Program-made: the position numbers and the translations under genes
Assembly (NCBI RefSeq): GCF_022549675.1
Contig: NZ_JAKZGR010000003.1
Location: forward strand, 124,001-188,000
Length of the DNA stretch: 64,000 bases
Direction: 5' to 3'
DNA from: Belliella kenyensis
GTDB lineage: Bacteria > Bacteroidota > Bacteroidia > Cytophagales > Cyclobacteriaceae
Notes under the pieces: generated by a model
What the model was told of the DNA's origin: nothing
Database searches by the model: none
The model's input: the letters and a program-made list of their open reading frames with translations, nothing else
Shown: piece after piece, positions 47,028 through 56,736 of the stretch
Position numbering within the stretch: position 1 is the first letter of the stretch
Layout: the number at the start of each line of letters is the position of its first letter

Positions 47028-47946
47028 AGTGAAGAAGAAGATCCTTATAACAGGTGCAAATGGACTACTAGGACAAAAGTTGGTAGATCTAATTTCTAAA
47101 GATGAAAACTATGACCTGATTCCAAGTGGTCTAGGTAAAAGTAGATTTCCAACGAGTTGGCAAATTGATAACTGGGTGACATTGGATATTTGCAAAGAAG
47201 ATCAAGTGATGGATACTTTTGAAAAGCTAAGGCCTGACTTCGTGATACATACGGCAGCTATGACCAAGGTAGATCAATGCGAAGATCACAAAGAGAAGTG
47301 TAGAGAGCTAAACATTCATGCTGTTCAAAACTTGGTGGATGCCTGTTCCAAATACAAAACACATTTGATTCATTTGTCAACAGATTTTATTTTTGATGGT
47401 CAAAATGGGCCATATCATGAGGATGATAAAGCCAATCCTGTCAACTTCTATGGATGGACAAAACTAGAAGCTGAAAACATAATTTTGAAATCGAGCATTG
47501 ATGCTGCTATCGTAAGAACTGTGCTAGTCTACGGAATAGCCAATGACATGAGTAGATCAAACATTATTTTGTGGGTAAAAGACTCGCTAGAAAAAGGAAA
47601 ACACATCCAACTTGTCAATGATCAAGTCCGTACGCCAACATTAGCCGAAGATTTGGCTTTAGGATGTTTCCTTATCGTTAAGCACAATGCAAAGGGTGTC
47701 TACAATATTTCGGGAAAGGATGTACTTACACCGTACCAAATGGCCTTGGCAACAGCTGATTTTTTTCAATTGGATAAAACCTTGATCTTAGAGTCAAATT
47801 CTACCAAATTTCAGCAAAAAGCAAAAAGGCCTATGAAAACTGGATTTTTTATTGATAAAGCTGTGAAAGACTTAGGGTATAATCCCAAAAGTTTTATGGA
47901 TGGAATTGGTATTTTGGCAAAACAAATTAAATTAGCCGATTCTTAA
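47020..47946 (+). CDS. SDR-family reductase of the RmlD type
   Basis: A 308-residue NAD(P)-binding reductase. I start at ATG 47020 (MSKVKKKILITGANG), which overlaps the previous gene by 8 bases; ATG 47008 is also possible. Rossmann motif GANGLLGQKL, HTAAMTKVDQCE, LSTDFIFDGQNGPYHEDDKA and the catalytic YGWTKLEAE (Tyr/Lys) match dTDP-4-dehydrorhamnose reductase. With no rmlABC genes nearby the true substrate is unsure; a sugar nucleotide or another keto sugar is likely. Confidence 0.88.
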   Translation: MSKVKKKILITGANGLLGQKLVDLISKDENYDLIPSGLGKSRFPTSWQIDNWVTLDICKEDQVMDTFEKLRPDFVIHTAAMTKVDQCEDHKEKCRELNIHAVQNLVDACSKYKTHLIHLSTDFIFDGQNGPYHEDDKANPVNFYGWTKLEAENIILKSSIDAAIVRTVLVYGIANDMSRSNIILWVKDSLEKGKHIQLVNDQVRTPTLAEDLALGCFLIVKHNAKGVYNISGKDVLTPYQMALATADFFQLDKTLILESNSTKFQQKAKRPMKTGFFIDKAVKDLGYNPKSFMDGIGILAKQIKLADS

Positions 47947-47989
47947 CATTACAATAATTTATCAATCAACAACAAATTAATTAAACAGT

Positions 47990-49390
47990 ATGGCATTAAA
48001 ATCAGAAACTGAAGGCAGGGGCCAGTGGGGATCCAGCCTTGGGTTTATAATGGCAGCAGCTGGATCGGCTGTAGGTCTTGGTAATATTTGGAGATTTCCT
48101 TACATCACTGGAGAAAATGGAGGAGGCGCTTTTGTCTTTGTTTATATTCTCTGTGTATTGTTGATTGGTACACCTTTGCTTTTCAATGAACTAGCATTGG
48201 GAAGAATTACTGGTAAAAATCCAATTGGGGCAATGAAAAAAGCTTCAAAGAATAAGTTATGGATGATACCTGGTATCATGAGTGTAGTGATTTGTTTTAT
48301 GGTACTTACTTATTACTCTGTGATTGCAGGTTGGACAGTGGGTTACATCATTACTGAGTTAATTAATATTCCGGTAGATTTTGAAGTTTTTGTAGAGACA
48401 CCAAAGTACATTATTCCACTGACTTTCTTTTTCATGATGATCACGATCATAGTGATCCTTGGAGGAGTTTCAGGAGGCATTGAGAAAGCTTCTAAGTTGT
48501 TGATGCCAGTTTTGTTCATTTTGATCATATTGATCGCTGCTAGAAGTGTCACGCTTCCAGGAGCCTCAGAGGGTATTAAATATTACTTGAAACCCGATTT
48601 TTCAAAAATTGATGGTGGGGTAATCTTAGCAGCTTTAGGTCAGGCATTTTTCTCTATGAGTGTAGGATGGGGTTTGATGGTAACCTATGGTTCTTACCTA
48701 CCGAAAAGCTCCAATTTAGTATCAAGTGGTTTGTGGATAGGTGCATTGGATAGTTTTGTTGCACTACTTGGGGGATTGATGATATTCCCAGCTGTGTTTG
48801 CATTAGGCTTGAAGCCAGACGTTGGTCCTTCTTTGGTGTTTAATATTCTACCTCAAGTGTTTGATCAAATACCAGGAGGTGCAATTATTGGAGCATCATT
48901 TTTCTTGCTACTCATGGTGGCAGCATTGACTTCTACGATTTCTATGCTTGAGGTTCCTGTGGGATATTTCATTGATGAGAAAAAGGTTTCAAGAAAAAAA
49001 GCAGCTTGGGGTGTAGGTATAGTTGCGATGATAGTCTCTATTCCTGCTATTTTGAGCTCGGTAGAGGAAAGTGTTTTCAGTCAAGTGACTATGAAGATTG
49101 GATCCATCACGAAGACTGGCTGGTTAGATATTATGGATTGGACGTTTGGCACGCTTTCAGTTACCGTGCTGTGTCTACTATTTGCCATTTTCTCAGGCTG
49201 GAGTTTCAAGACCAGTGACCTTGTAGACGAAATCGCACTTGGTTCCCCAGGTTTCAAAAAGAAAATCATATTTGGAATCAGTCCAGGGCAGATTTGGGTG
49301 ATTTTTATCAGGTTTGTCTGTCCAATAGTAATCGGATTGGTATTGCTTAACCTTTTTGGAGTATTCGGAGAGCCAGAGGCTGGAGGATAA
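47990..49390 (+). CDS. sodium-dependent neurotransmitter-symporter family transporter
   Basis: A 466-residue inner-membrane symporter of the NSS (SNF) family with about eleven or twelve membrane helices. TM1 has the unwound sodium-site stretch GSAVGLGNIWRFPYITGENG, followed by GGGAFVFVYILC; TM6-8 include GQAFFSMSVGWGLMVTYGSY and TSTISMLEVPVGYFID. Bacterial members import amino acids with sodium. Length is typical of bacterial NSS. Separated by 43 bases from the RmlD-like gene and closed by a strong terminator. Confidence 0.95.
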   Translation: MALKSETEGRGQWGSSLGFIMAAAGSAVGLGNIWRFPYITGENGGGAFVFVYILCVLLIGTPLLFNELALGRITGKNPIGAMKKASKNKLWMIPGIMSVVICFMVLTYYSVIAGWTVGYIITELINIPVDFEVFVETPKYIIPLTFFFMMITIIVILGGVSGGIEKASKLLMPVLFILIILIAARSVTLPGASEGIKYYLKPDFSKIDGGVILAALGQAFFSMSVGWGLMVTYGSYLPKSSNLVSSGLWIGALDSFVALLGGLMIFPAVFALGLKPDVGPSLVFNILPQVFDQIPGGAIIGASFFLLLMVAALTSTISMLEVPVGYFIDEKKVSRKKAAWGVGIVAMIVSIPAILSSVEESVFSQVTMKIGSITKTGWLDIMDWTFGTLSVTVLCLLFAIFSGWSFKTSDLVDEIALGSPGFKKKIIFGISPGQIWVIFIRFVCPIVIGLVLLNLFGVFGEPEAGG

Positions 49391-49409
49391 AAAAACAAAA
49401 AAATAAAAT

Positions 49410-49455
49410 CATAAGTGGTTTTTGACTCTTTGTCAAAAACCACTTTTCTTTTTGA
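49410..49455 (+). terminator. rho-independent terminator after the NSS transporter gene
   Basis: AAGTGGTTTTTGAC (49413-49426) pairs fully with GTCAAAAACCACTT (49432-49445) around a 5-base loop, followed by TTCTTTTTG. It closes the + strand cluster from 41.6 kb. Confidence 0.9.
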
Positions 49456-49655
49456 ATGCTATTTAATGTTTTTTAAAATTTAATTTCTGATATTTAAACA
49501 AATGATTTTCAAAAGCTTCAAAAAATGCAAATAACGGTAGCCAAAGAAAAAAAATCGTGCTGAAGTTTATAGAAAATCATAAATCATTCGTTATCAATCG
49601 AGGCTCTAGTGCTGAGAAGATCATTTACTAATTACCTGAATGAAATACTATTAAT

Positions 49656-50240
49656 ATGAAAAAGACCATTCTAATAATCATCTGCATGATAAGTAGCTTT
49701 GCTGTCAGTGCCCAGGATTTCTCTATTGGTCCTAAGTTTGGTATATCTCAAGCCAATATAAAAGTAAATGGAGACGGTTATCAATCTGGTGATGATAGGC
49801 TGGGATATCATGTTGGGGCATTTGTCAGGATGGGGGGTGCATCCATTTTTGTTCAGCCCGAATTTCTTTATACCAATACGGGTGGTGTAATTATAGATGA
49901 AGCAAACAATGCAACTGTGGAAACAAATTTCAATAGGTTAGACATTCCTTTGATGATTGGCTTTAAGCTAGCAAAGTTTTTTAGAATTCAGGCTGGGCCA
50001 ATTGCTAGTATTTTATTGGATCAATCTTTCAATGAAAATCCCATAGCAGCTACACAGTCCATAGAGTATAGAAACTCCACAATTGGTTATCAAGCTGGAA
50101 TTGGCCTTGACATTGGTAACTTGATTTTGGATGCCAAATATGAAAGCTCTCTCAATAAAATTGCTGGTAGCGTAGCTGGATTTCAAACAGATCAAAGACA
50201 GACACAATTGGTTCTTTCAGCAGGATTTAGGTTGTTTTGA
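49656..50240 (+). CDS. PorT-like outer-membrane beta-barrel protein
   Basis: A 194-residue small outer-membrane barrel with a signal peptide (SSFAVSAQ). The mature part starts FSIGPKFGISQANI and ends QRQTQLVLSAGFRLF, with about eight amphipathic strands, the layout of the PorT-like group (outer-membrane beta-barrel domain PF13568). Proteins of this group are very common in Bacteroidota and rarely have a known task. Stands alone, convergent with galK. Confidence 0.88.
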   Translation: MKKTILIIICMISSFAVSAQDFSIGPKFGISQANIKVNGDGYQSGDDRLGYHVGAFVRMGGASIFVQPEFLYTNTGGVIIDEANNATVETNFNRLDIPLMIGFKLAKFFRIQAGPIASILLDQSFNENPIAATQSIEYRNSTIGYQAGIGLDIGNLILDAKYESSLNKIAGSVAGFQTDQRQTQLVLSAGFRLF

Positions 50241-50287
50241 GAATTAATTTTATTCTGCTGTGATGTGATTTTTTTAACATTCAAAAA

Positions 50288-50340
50288 ATAAAACCCTCAA
50301 AAAAAGCTTCAATCAGCTAATTTTGAAGGTTTTTAATCTT
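50288..50340. terminator. imperfect hairpin between convergent barrel gene and galK
   Basis: AAACCCTCAAAAAAAGCT (50291-50308) pairs with AGCTAATTTTGAAGGTTT (50315-50332) apart from three mismatches; a short T-run follows on the + strand and an A/T-rich run on the other. Probably terminates both genes. Confidence 0.5.
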
Positions 50341-50394
50341 CATTTTTTTCAATAGTCCTAAATCAGCGAAATAGCTTAATGGCCTGACTCCTTT

Positions 50395-51540
50395 TTATAA
50401 AACACCAGAGCCTTCCTCAGGAGATACCAAGTAAAATTCTGGAAGTCTTCCAAATTTCGCTTCATAGGCTTCACCTACTGACTGTTTGATCTTTTCGACC
50501 TCCTCTTGGTGTACAATGTTTATTGTACAACCACCGAATCCACCTCCCATCATTCTTGCACCAAGGATTGCTGATTCGTCTCTTACATAGTCTACCAAGA
50601 AATCTAATTCTTCACAGCTCACTTCGAATTCATTACTCAGTCCATAATGCGATTCATAGACCTTTTGACCAAAACGTACTAAGTTTCCATTTTCTAAAGC
50701 TATGCATGAGTCGATCACTCTTTGATTTTCTTCAATGATATATTTGCACCTCATCCTTACCTTATCCTCCAGTTCCAATTGAGCGAGCAGCTCTAAGGAT
50801 ACATCTCTTAAATCCTTTATCTCAGGGTTGATTTTTTGAGCTGCATGCACTCCCGCTTCACATTCATTCCTTCTTGTATTGTATGCACTGTCAGCCAATG
50901 AATGCTTCACTTTGGTATCTATCAGTAATAATTTATAATCACCAAGTGCTATAGGGAAATATTCGAAATCTAAAGATCTACAATCTAGTCGAATGGCGTG
51001 ATCTTTTTTGCCCATGACAGAAGCAAATTGATCCATGATTCCACACATTACTCCGGCAAAAGTATGTTCTGCTTTTTGGGCATAGTGGACCAAAGAAGTT
51101 TTAGGGATCTGAAAGTCAAAGAGGGTAGAAAGTGCAAACCCTACAGCACATTCAAGTGCTGCTGATGAAGATAGTCCAGCACCTACAGGAATGTCTCCGC
51201 CAAATACCATATCGAAGCCTTTTACTTGATATCCTGCCTGCTGAAGCTGAGCTACGACTCCCATGATGTAAGTGGCCCAATGTCCTGGCTTCGGGGAGAA
51301 TGAACTCAAATCAAAAACATACTCCTCTTTAAAATCCAAAGAATATATTTTACCAAATGTTGTTTGATTTTCTGCAATCGCTACAATCATCTTTTTGTCT
51401 ATCGCCGCAGGTAATACGAATCCACCATTATAATCAGTATGTTCACCGATAAGATTGATCCTTCCTGGTGAATAAACGATCAATGGATCTTTGCCAAATG
51501 TTGTTTTAAAGGTGTCTAGAATTTGTTCTTGAAGTTGCAT
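50395..51540 (-). CDS. galK: galactokinase
   Basis: A 381-residue GHMP kinase that phosphorylates alpha-D-galactose at C1. Motifs: galactokinase signature GRINLIGEHTDYNGGFVLP, ATP loop PVGAGLSSSAALE and GARMMGGGFGGCTI; catalytic Asp in CGIMDQFASVMG. Length matches E. coli GalK (382). It lies 8 bases after galM, so galM-galK form an operon controlled by the LacI-type protein encoded just upstream. Confidence 0.98.
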   Translation of the reverse strand: MQLQEQILDTFKTTFGKDPLIVYSPGRINLIGEHTDYNGGFVLPAAIDKKMIVAIAENQTTFGKIYSLDFKEEYVFDLSSFSPKPGHWATYIMGVVAQLQQAGYQVKGFDMVFGGDIPVGAGLSSSAALECAVGFALSTLFDFQIPKTSLVHYAQKAEHTFAGVMCGIMDQFASVMGKKDHAIRLDCRSLDFEYFPIALGDYKLLLIDTKVKHSLADSAYNTRRNECEAGVHAAQKINPEIKDLRDVSLELLAQLELEDKVRMRCKYIIEENQRVIDSCIALENGNLVRFGQKVYESHYGLSNEFEVSCEELDFLVDYVRDESAILGARMMGGGFGGCTINIVHQEEVEKIKQSVGEAYEAKFGRLPEFYLVSPEEGSGVL

Positions 51541-51548
51541 GATTGGTA

Positions 51549-52628
51549 TTATAGACTTGTGGTAAATTTGAAGATGGTCTGTGACCAGAACTTATCTTCT
51601 GGATTAAGGTGGATAGAAGGGAGATCTTCTCGGTTTGCAGCATCTGGAAAACCTTGTGTTTCTAAGCAAATCGCTGCTCTGTGCTTGTAAGGAATGTCAT
51701 TTTTTCCTTTGAAATGCTCATTGATATAGTTAGAAGTATATACTTGAATAGCAGGAGCAGTAGTGATACATTGCATTGTTCTACCTGATTTAGGATCATG
51801 CAAGATGGCATCTATTTCAGTATTTCCCACTTCAAACGCATGATCAAATCCGCTACCTCTTTGAAGCTGAACATTGTCTTTTTTACTCAATGCCTTCCCA
51901 ATCAATGTAGGTTTGCGAAAATCAAACGGGGAATTTGCCACTTCTTGCAGATAGCCTTCAGCAAAGCTATTCTCATCGATAGGAAGGAATCTCTCCGAGT
52001 TGATTTGTAAAATATGATCAGTAATGTCAGTAGACAAGTCTCCACTAAGATTGAAATAACTGTGGTTTGTAGGGTTAAGTATAGTCGGTGCGTCAGTTTT
52101 ACCCTCATAAGTGATAGATAATGCAGCTTCATCGTCAATTTTATAACTTACCTTAATATCCACATTTCCTGGATAACCTCCCTCACCATCTGGGCAAGTA
52201 AGAGAAAATGTGACACCAATACCTTCTTCATCATGAAAAAATTCAGCATTCCAGACCTTTCTGTCCCAACCTGCCTCTCCTCCATGGAGATGTGTTGTCG
52301 CTTGATTCAATGGGAGGTCATATACTTTACCATTCAGAGTGAACTTATTTCCTTTTGTTCTTCCTCCAACTCTTCCAATAGTCGCTCCTAAATAGCAGTA
52401 GTTATCTTGATATTCTTTTTGCAAATACCCTTCCAGATCATCAAAACCTAAAACGACATCTTGCATGTTCCCAAACCTGTCTGGAACAAAAAGATGGGTT
52501 AGGGTAGCACCTAAATTCATGATGGATGCTTTAATGACTCCTTCTATTTCGAGGGTGTAAAGCCATATTTCTTGACCATTCGGCAAGATGCCAAAAGGTG
52601 AAGAACTTGTTTTAAGTTCTGAAATCAT
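51549..52628 (-). CDS. galM: aldose 1-epimerase (galactose mutarotase)
   Basis: A 359-residue mutarotase that interconverts beta- and alpha-galactose before galactokinase. Landmarks are GATIGRVGGRTKGNKFTLNG, ATTHLHGGEAGWDRKVW (His), NPTNHSYFNLSG (catalytic His) and a late Glu in CLETQGFPDAANREDLPS. No signal peptide, so cytoplasmic. First gene of the galM-galK unit; two palindrome-like operator sites precede it at 52662-52725. Confidence 0.96.
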   Translation of the reverse strand: MISELKTSSSPFGILPNGQEIWLYTLEIEGVIKASIMNLGATLTHLFVPDRFGNMQDVVLGFDDLEGYLQKEYQDNYCYLGATIGRVGGRTKGNKFTLNGKVYDLPLNQATTHLHGGEAGWDRKVWNAEFFHDEEGIGVTFSLTCPDGEGGYPGNVDIKVSYKIDDEAALSITYEGKTDAPTILNPTNHSYFNLSGDLSTDITDHILQINSERFLPIDENSFAEGYLQEVANSPFDFRKPTLIGKALSKKDNVQLQRGSGFDHAFEVGNTEIDAILHDPKSGRTMQCITTAPAIQVYTSNYINEHFKGKNDIPYKHRAAICLETQGFPDAANREDLPSIHLNPEDKFWSQTIFKFTTSL

Positions 52629-52661
52629 ACTAAAGGGAATAGGTTTGAATGTTAAAAATAA

Positions 52662-52725
52662 ACGCTGAAAATCAAATTACCCACAATTCTTTTAAAATAT
52701 GAAGGATAATTGCTGATTTTCAGCG
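52662..52725 (-). promoter_or_regulatory. putative LacI-type operators upstream of galM-galK
   Basis: A palindrome GCTGA-TTT-TCAGC lies at 52712-52724. A second site GCTGA-AAA-TCA at 52664-52674 matches it in inverted orientation: CGCTGAAAATCA (52663-52674) and TGATTTTCAGCG (52714-52725) are exact inverted copies, 39 bases apart. Both are between the LacI gene's end and the galM start, where an operator for looping repression would lie. Confidence 0.55.
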
Positions 52726-52729
52726 GAAA

Positions 52730-52760
52730 TATTGAAAAGAAGTCGTTATTTCGACTTCTT
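52730..52760 (-). terminator. hairpin over the end of the LacI-family gene
   Basis: AAGAAGTCG (52737-52745) pairs with CGACTTCTT (52752-52760) around a 6-base loop that holds the stop codon of the regulator gene. On the - strand it is followed by the T-rich TTTTCAATATTT. It should separate the regulator transcript from galM-galK. Confidence 0.5.
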
Positions 52761-53771
52761 GGTAGAGTTTCTTGGTACTAATGTCGTCTCCAAGATAAAT
52801 GATTGAGGCTCGTCGGAAGCAATTTCATCTAGCTGATCAAGTAAGTGATTGGCAGCTATTTTGCCCATTTCATAGCCAGGCTGTAGCACTGTAGTAAGGG
52901 AAGGTTCCACCACTGCTGAGGTTGGATTGTTGGTAAATCCTGCCAGTGCAATATCTTCTGGGATTCTGATTCCAGATTCTTTAAGTACCAACATCACATC
53001 TATGGCCAAAGGGTCTATCATAGCAAAGATGGCATCGGCTCGATCTTCCTCTTCGAGTATTTTTTTAGCAATCGCTTTATTAGACTCTTCTTTGAGATCT
53101 GAAGCATAGATTCTGCTTTCTGGATTTTCGATTCCAAATTCACGTAAAGCCCTCAAATACCCCTCTTTTCTTTTTTTACTTATGTACAAATCTTCTGGAC
53201 CAGAGATATAAGCGACTTTTCTACATCCTTGCTCAAGTATATGCTTGGTGACTTGATAAGCTCCGTCAGCATCATCTACTGTGACCCTAGATACAGGTAG
53301 TTCTTCTGTGACCCTGTCAAACATGATGAATGGAATTCCTCTATCATAAAGGTCTTGTAGGTGTTGATAATTTTTTGTCTCTCTACTCAGAGAAATCAAT
53401 AATCCATCCACCTGACTCGCTACGAGGATTTTGATGTTTGATATCTCTTGAATAAATGATTCATTTGATTGACAGATCATGACATTGTAGCCACGCTTGT
53501 ATGCGGTGTCCTGAATCCCTGAAATATTGCTTGAGAAAAAGTGGGAAGTTAACTCTGGTACGATGACTCCCAATACTTTGCTTCTACTAATACGTAGTGA
53601 TTGAGCAAGTAGATTGGGTTGGTAATTCATACTTTTCGCCATTTCGACCACCTTCTGTTTGGTGTCAGGATGTAATTCTGGCGAATCTTTTAATGCCCTT
53701 GAAACTGTAGAAACTGACAAGCCTAGCTTCTTCGCAATCTCTTTCATGGTAACTTGATGACCTCGTTTCAT
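52746..53771 (-). CDS. LacI-family transcriptional regulator, probable galactose regulator
   Basis: A 341-residue repressor: DNA-binding helix-turn-helix and hinge at 8-60 (VTMKEIAKKLGLSVSTVSRA; NYQPNLLAQSLRISRSK) and a periplasmic-binding-protein-like sensor domain (VIVPELTSHFFSSNISGIQD; VSRVTVDDADGAYQVTKHIL; GFTNNPTSAVVEPSLTTVLQ). ATG 53747 is an alternative start. It lies directly upstream of galM-galK and 20 bases after an M28 peptidase gene. Position suggests it controls the galM-galK unit and perhaps the distant galT or utilisation locus; effector is probably galactose or a derivative. Confidence 0.93.
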   Translation of the reverse strand: MKRGHQVTMKEIAKKLGLSVSTVSRALKDSPELHPDTKQKVVEMAKSMNYQPNLLAQSLRISRSKVLGVIVPELTSHFFSSNISGIQDTAYKRGYNVMICQSNESFIQEISNIKILVASQVDGLLISLSRETKNYQHLQDLYDRGIPFIMFDRVTEELPVSRVTVDDADGAYQVTKHILEQGCRKVAYISGPEDLYISKKRKEGYLRALREFGIENPESRIYASDLKEESNKAIAKKILEEEDRADAIFAMIDPLAIDVMLVLKESGIRIPEDIALAGFTNNPTSAVVEPSLTTVLQPGYEMGKIAANHLLDQLDEIASDEPQSFILETTLVPRNSTKKSK

Positions 53772-53791
53772 TTTTTCTTCTTTAGGCGTTT

Positions 53792-54772
53792 TTACTCTTG
53801 ATAGAGTGTGAAAAGTACTGTTTGACCTACAGCCTTTAGTGTTCTGACATCTATCAAATCCATGTTGTCATCATGTGTATGATGATATCGTCCAAAACCT
53901 GTATTGGGGGAGAACTCTATAATGTTGATCATAGGTATCTTTGCATCTTTATTTACAAAGTAGTGATCATCTGTGATTTCTCCTGCATCTTGCAAAATAA
54001 AATAATCTGAATACCCCAATTCAATCCCAAAGTTCCAAACTTTATTGACGATGTTTTTGGCATAATACCTTGAGTATCCCTCTCTGTAGAATCGGGCACC
54101 TTTTGCGCCTACCATATCTAAGAGAATTCCATAATAGGCATTGTATCCATTTTGATGAGGATTTTTGGACCAATGTTGAGATCCAAGACACCACCATACT
54201 TGAGAATTGTTTCTATTGTAAGAGCTTTCTGGCTCTCCATCATCTTCTCCATCAAACAAGATAAAATCTACTCCAACATCAGGTTGCAAATCAGATGTAG
54301 CTAATACTCTTGCAATCTCCAATGCCATACCAACACCCGATGCTCCATCATTTGCTCCATCTATAGGCTCATCGATCCGCTGCGTGTCCTTGTCGGCTAT
54401 CCTTCTTGTGTCCCAATGTGCAGAGATCATGATACGTTTGCTGGCAGAAGGATTGAAAGATGCAATGATGTTAGTAAGATCCCAAGTTAACCCATCATGA
54501 GTTTTCGTTTGAAAATCTTGTTCTTTGACCTCTAATCCGTAGGATTTGAATTTTTCAATGATCCACTCTTTAGTCAATTGATGCCCTTTTGTCATCGGTA
54601 CTCTTGGGCCAAAATCCACTTGTTTTTGTATAAAGGCATACGCAGAATCTGCATTGAATTCAGGAACTTGATTATAAGTTTCATTACTGGATACATCAGT
54701 ATTCTTACTCGACTCACAAGCACTTACCAATACTAAGGCCAATAAAAGCAATAAAGCAATTTTACTCTTCAT
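53792..54772 (-). CDS. M28-family zinc peptidase/glutaminyl cyclase-like lipoprotein
   Basis: A 326-residue lipoprotein (lipobox VSACESS, Cys19 or so). The M28 zinc ligands are visible: His and Asp in [12 protein letters not shown] and [15 protein letters not shown], Glu in [13 protein letters not shown], late Asp/His in [14 protein letters not shown] and [14 protein letters not shown]. The Trp-rich stretch [15 protein letters not shown] is typical of glutaminyl-peptide cyclotransferase-like members of Bacteroidota, which turn N-terminal Gln into pyroglutamate. Either aminopeptidase or cyclase is possible. Start overlaps the cysS end by 11 bases, so it is translated from the same message. Confidence 0.9.
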   Translation of the reverse strand: MKSKIALLLLLALVLVSACESSKNTDVSSNETYNQVPEFNADSAYAFIQKQVDFGPRVPMTKGHQLTKEWIIEKFKSYGLEVKEQDFQTKTHDGLTWDLTNIIASFNPSASKRIMISAHWDTRRIADKDTQRIDEPIDGANDGASGVGMALEIARVLATSDLQPDVGVDFILFDGEDDGEPESSYNRNNSQVWWCLGSQHWSKNPHQNGYNAYYGILLDMVGAKGARFYREGYSRYYAKNIVNKVWNFGIELGYSDYFILQDAGEITDDHYFVNKDAKIPMINIIEFSPNTGFGRYHHTHDDNMDLIDVRTLKAVGQTVLFTLYQE

Positions 54773-56258
54773 ATGCCCAGTCTATTTTGTCTTTCATATC
54801 TTTCACTACGATACCCAAGGATTTGAGAGAATTCCTTATTTCGTCAACTCTTGCATAATCCCTTGCTGTTTTCGCCTCACCATACAATTTCAAAAGGACT
54901 TCCAATAAGCCCTCTTGGTTATTCGGCTTTTCTTCACTTAAGCCTAAAATCTCTGTGATAAAAGTACTGTAAGTATTGATCATATTTTCAAATACTTCTT
55001 TTCCAAAATGTGCTGGATGCAACTGGCCAGTGTACATAGAATTGATTTTTTTCAATAAGTTGAAAATGTGACCAATCGCTTGTGCAGTATTGAAATCATC
55101 ATCCATAGCTCTATAAGCATTAGTAATGATTTGCTCTACTTGTTGCACTTGTTTTTCATCTATACCTATGGTGTCATCTTGAACGTATTGAAGCTTTTGA
55201 GCAATTTTCAATCCATTGATGATTTTCTTGTAACCCTTTTGGGCTGCTTTTAGTGCATCATTGGAAAAGTCCAAGGTAGACCTGTAGTGGGCAGTCAAGA
55301 TAAAATACCTGATCGTCATTGGGCTATAGGCTTGCTCTAAAAGCTCATGTTCTCCAGTAAAGAGCTCTTGAAGTGTGATGAAATTACCCAAAGATTTGCC
55401 CATCTTTTGTCCATTGATGGTGATCATATTATTGTGCATCCAGTATTTGGCAGGATCTTGATGATTACATGCATTGCCTTGCGCAATTTCACATTCATGA
55501 TGTGGAAACATCAAATCCATTCCACCTCCATGTATATCAAAATGTTTACCCAAATATTTGGAACTCATGGCTGTACATTCCAAATGCCAACCAGGAAACC
55601 CTACTCCCCAGGGTGACTCCCATTTCATCAAGTGCTCAGGGGCTGCATTTTTCCACAAGGCAAAATCCACAGCATTTCTTTTCTCAGATTGTCCATCCAA
55701 GTCTCGCGTTCCACTCATAAGATCATCCAAGACTCTACCTGATAATTTCCCGTATTGTTGTCTTTCATTATATTTCAGTACATCGAAATACACAGATCCA
55801 TTGACTTCATAGGCCAGTCCTTCGTCAAGAATAGACTGAACAAGCGCAATCTGCTCTGGAATATGGCCTGTTGCTCTTGGCTCTATACTTGGCTTGATCG
55901 TGTTGAGTGCTAGCATATCACGATGGTACGTATCTGTATACTGTTGAGCGACTTCCATAGGCTCCAGCTGCTCAAGTTTGGCTTTCTTAGCGATCTTATC
56001 CTCACCCTCATCAGCATCACCTTGAAGGTGTCCGACATCAGTGATGTTTCGTACATAGCGTACTTTGTAGCCCAAGTGGCTCAAGTATCGATACACGGTG
56101 TCAAAAGTAATAGCTGGTCTTCCATGACCTAAATGTGCGTCCCCATAGACCGTAGGACCACATACATACATGCCAACGAATGGTGCTTTGATAGGTTCAA
56201 AAGTCTCCTTTACCCTTGAGAGGGTGTTGTATATTTTGAGTTGTGACTTGTGTTTCAT
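54762..56258 (-). CDS. cysS: cysteinyl-tRNA synthetase
   Basis: A 498-residue class I synthetase charging tRNA-Cys. [20 protein letters not shown] includes a zinc ligand Cys and the HIGH-type motif [24 protein letters not shown] and [17 protein letters not shown] hold the other zinc ligands; KMGKSLGNF is the KMSKS-type loop. Full length; the C-terminal helical domain ([20 protein letters not shown]) is complete. Probably the first gene of a unit with the M28 peptidase and possibly the LacI regulator. Confidence 0.98.
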   Translation of the reverse strand: MKHKSQLKIYNTLSRVKETFEPIKAPFVGMYVCGPTVYGDAHLGHGRPAITFDTVYRYLSHLGYKVRYVRNITDVGHLQGDADEGEDKIAKKAKLEQLEPMEVAQQYTDTYHRDMLALNTIKPSIEPRATGHIPEQIALVQSILDEGLAYEVNGSVYFDVLKYNERQQYGKLSGRVLDDLMSGTRDLDGQSEKRNAVDFALWKNAAPEHLMKWESPWGVGFPGWHLECTAMSSKYLGKHFDIHGGGMDLMFPHHECEIAQGNACNHQDPAKYWMHNNMITINGQKMGKSLGNFITLQELFTGEHELLEQAYSPMTIRYFILTAHYRSTLDFSNDALKAAQKGYKKIINGLKIAQKLQYVQDDTIGIDEKQVQQVEQIITNAYRAMDDDFNTAQAIGHIFNLLKKINSMYTGQLHPAHFGKEVFENMINTYSTFITEILGLSEEKPNNQEGLLEVLLKLYGEAKTARDYARVDEIRNSLKSLGIVVKDMKDKIDWAYEE

Positions 56259-56736
56259 ATTAAATGCTTGCTTAATCTTCCCCTTTCAGGGAATAGACTC
56301 ATCGAGCTCTTAGATTTAGATTGCAAATTAGCAGATAGAATCCAAACTATAGAGATTTTCAAGGTATTTTTAGATTTTGTCAGATTCAATTGAGATTAAT
56401 AATTTCTTACCGTTTCGGAGAAAATCATTCAAAAGGATCATCTAAGAAATTTTATTTCTGCTAACTGATTTATCAATAAATGATGGTACGTTCAAAGTAA
56501 AATTTATCTGATTATACGCTTTTTTGCCAACAACTTTAATTCATTGGCTCAACAGGTTGTTAATGGTCAATATCCATAAGTATCCAATATCAATTTATAT
56601 CTGAAGTTAGATAAATCGGAATTTTGTAATGTTATTGGCAAAGTTCCGTATATCCATATTTAAATCATTTTTAAAGAAAAAAAGGCCTGAACAAAATGAA
56701 TTTTGATCAGGCCTTTTTGAATTCATCAATGGACTC
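56259..56736. other. intergenic region between cysS and purH with a terminator
   Basis: No gene in 478 bases. At its right end AAAAAGGCCTGA (56681-56692) pairs with TCAGGCCTTTTT (56707-56718) around a 14-base loop; the left arm is preceded by further A bases, i.e. a U-run on the - strand, so it is the purH terminator and may work both ways. The cysS promoter must lie at the left end. Confidence 0.8.

Noticed and set aside
49169-49175. CTGTGTC inside the NSS transporter gene
   Set aside because: No GTGAC at the required distance and inside coding DNA.
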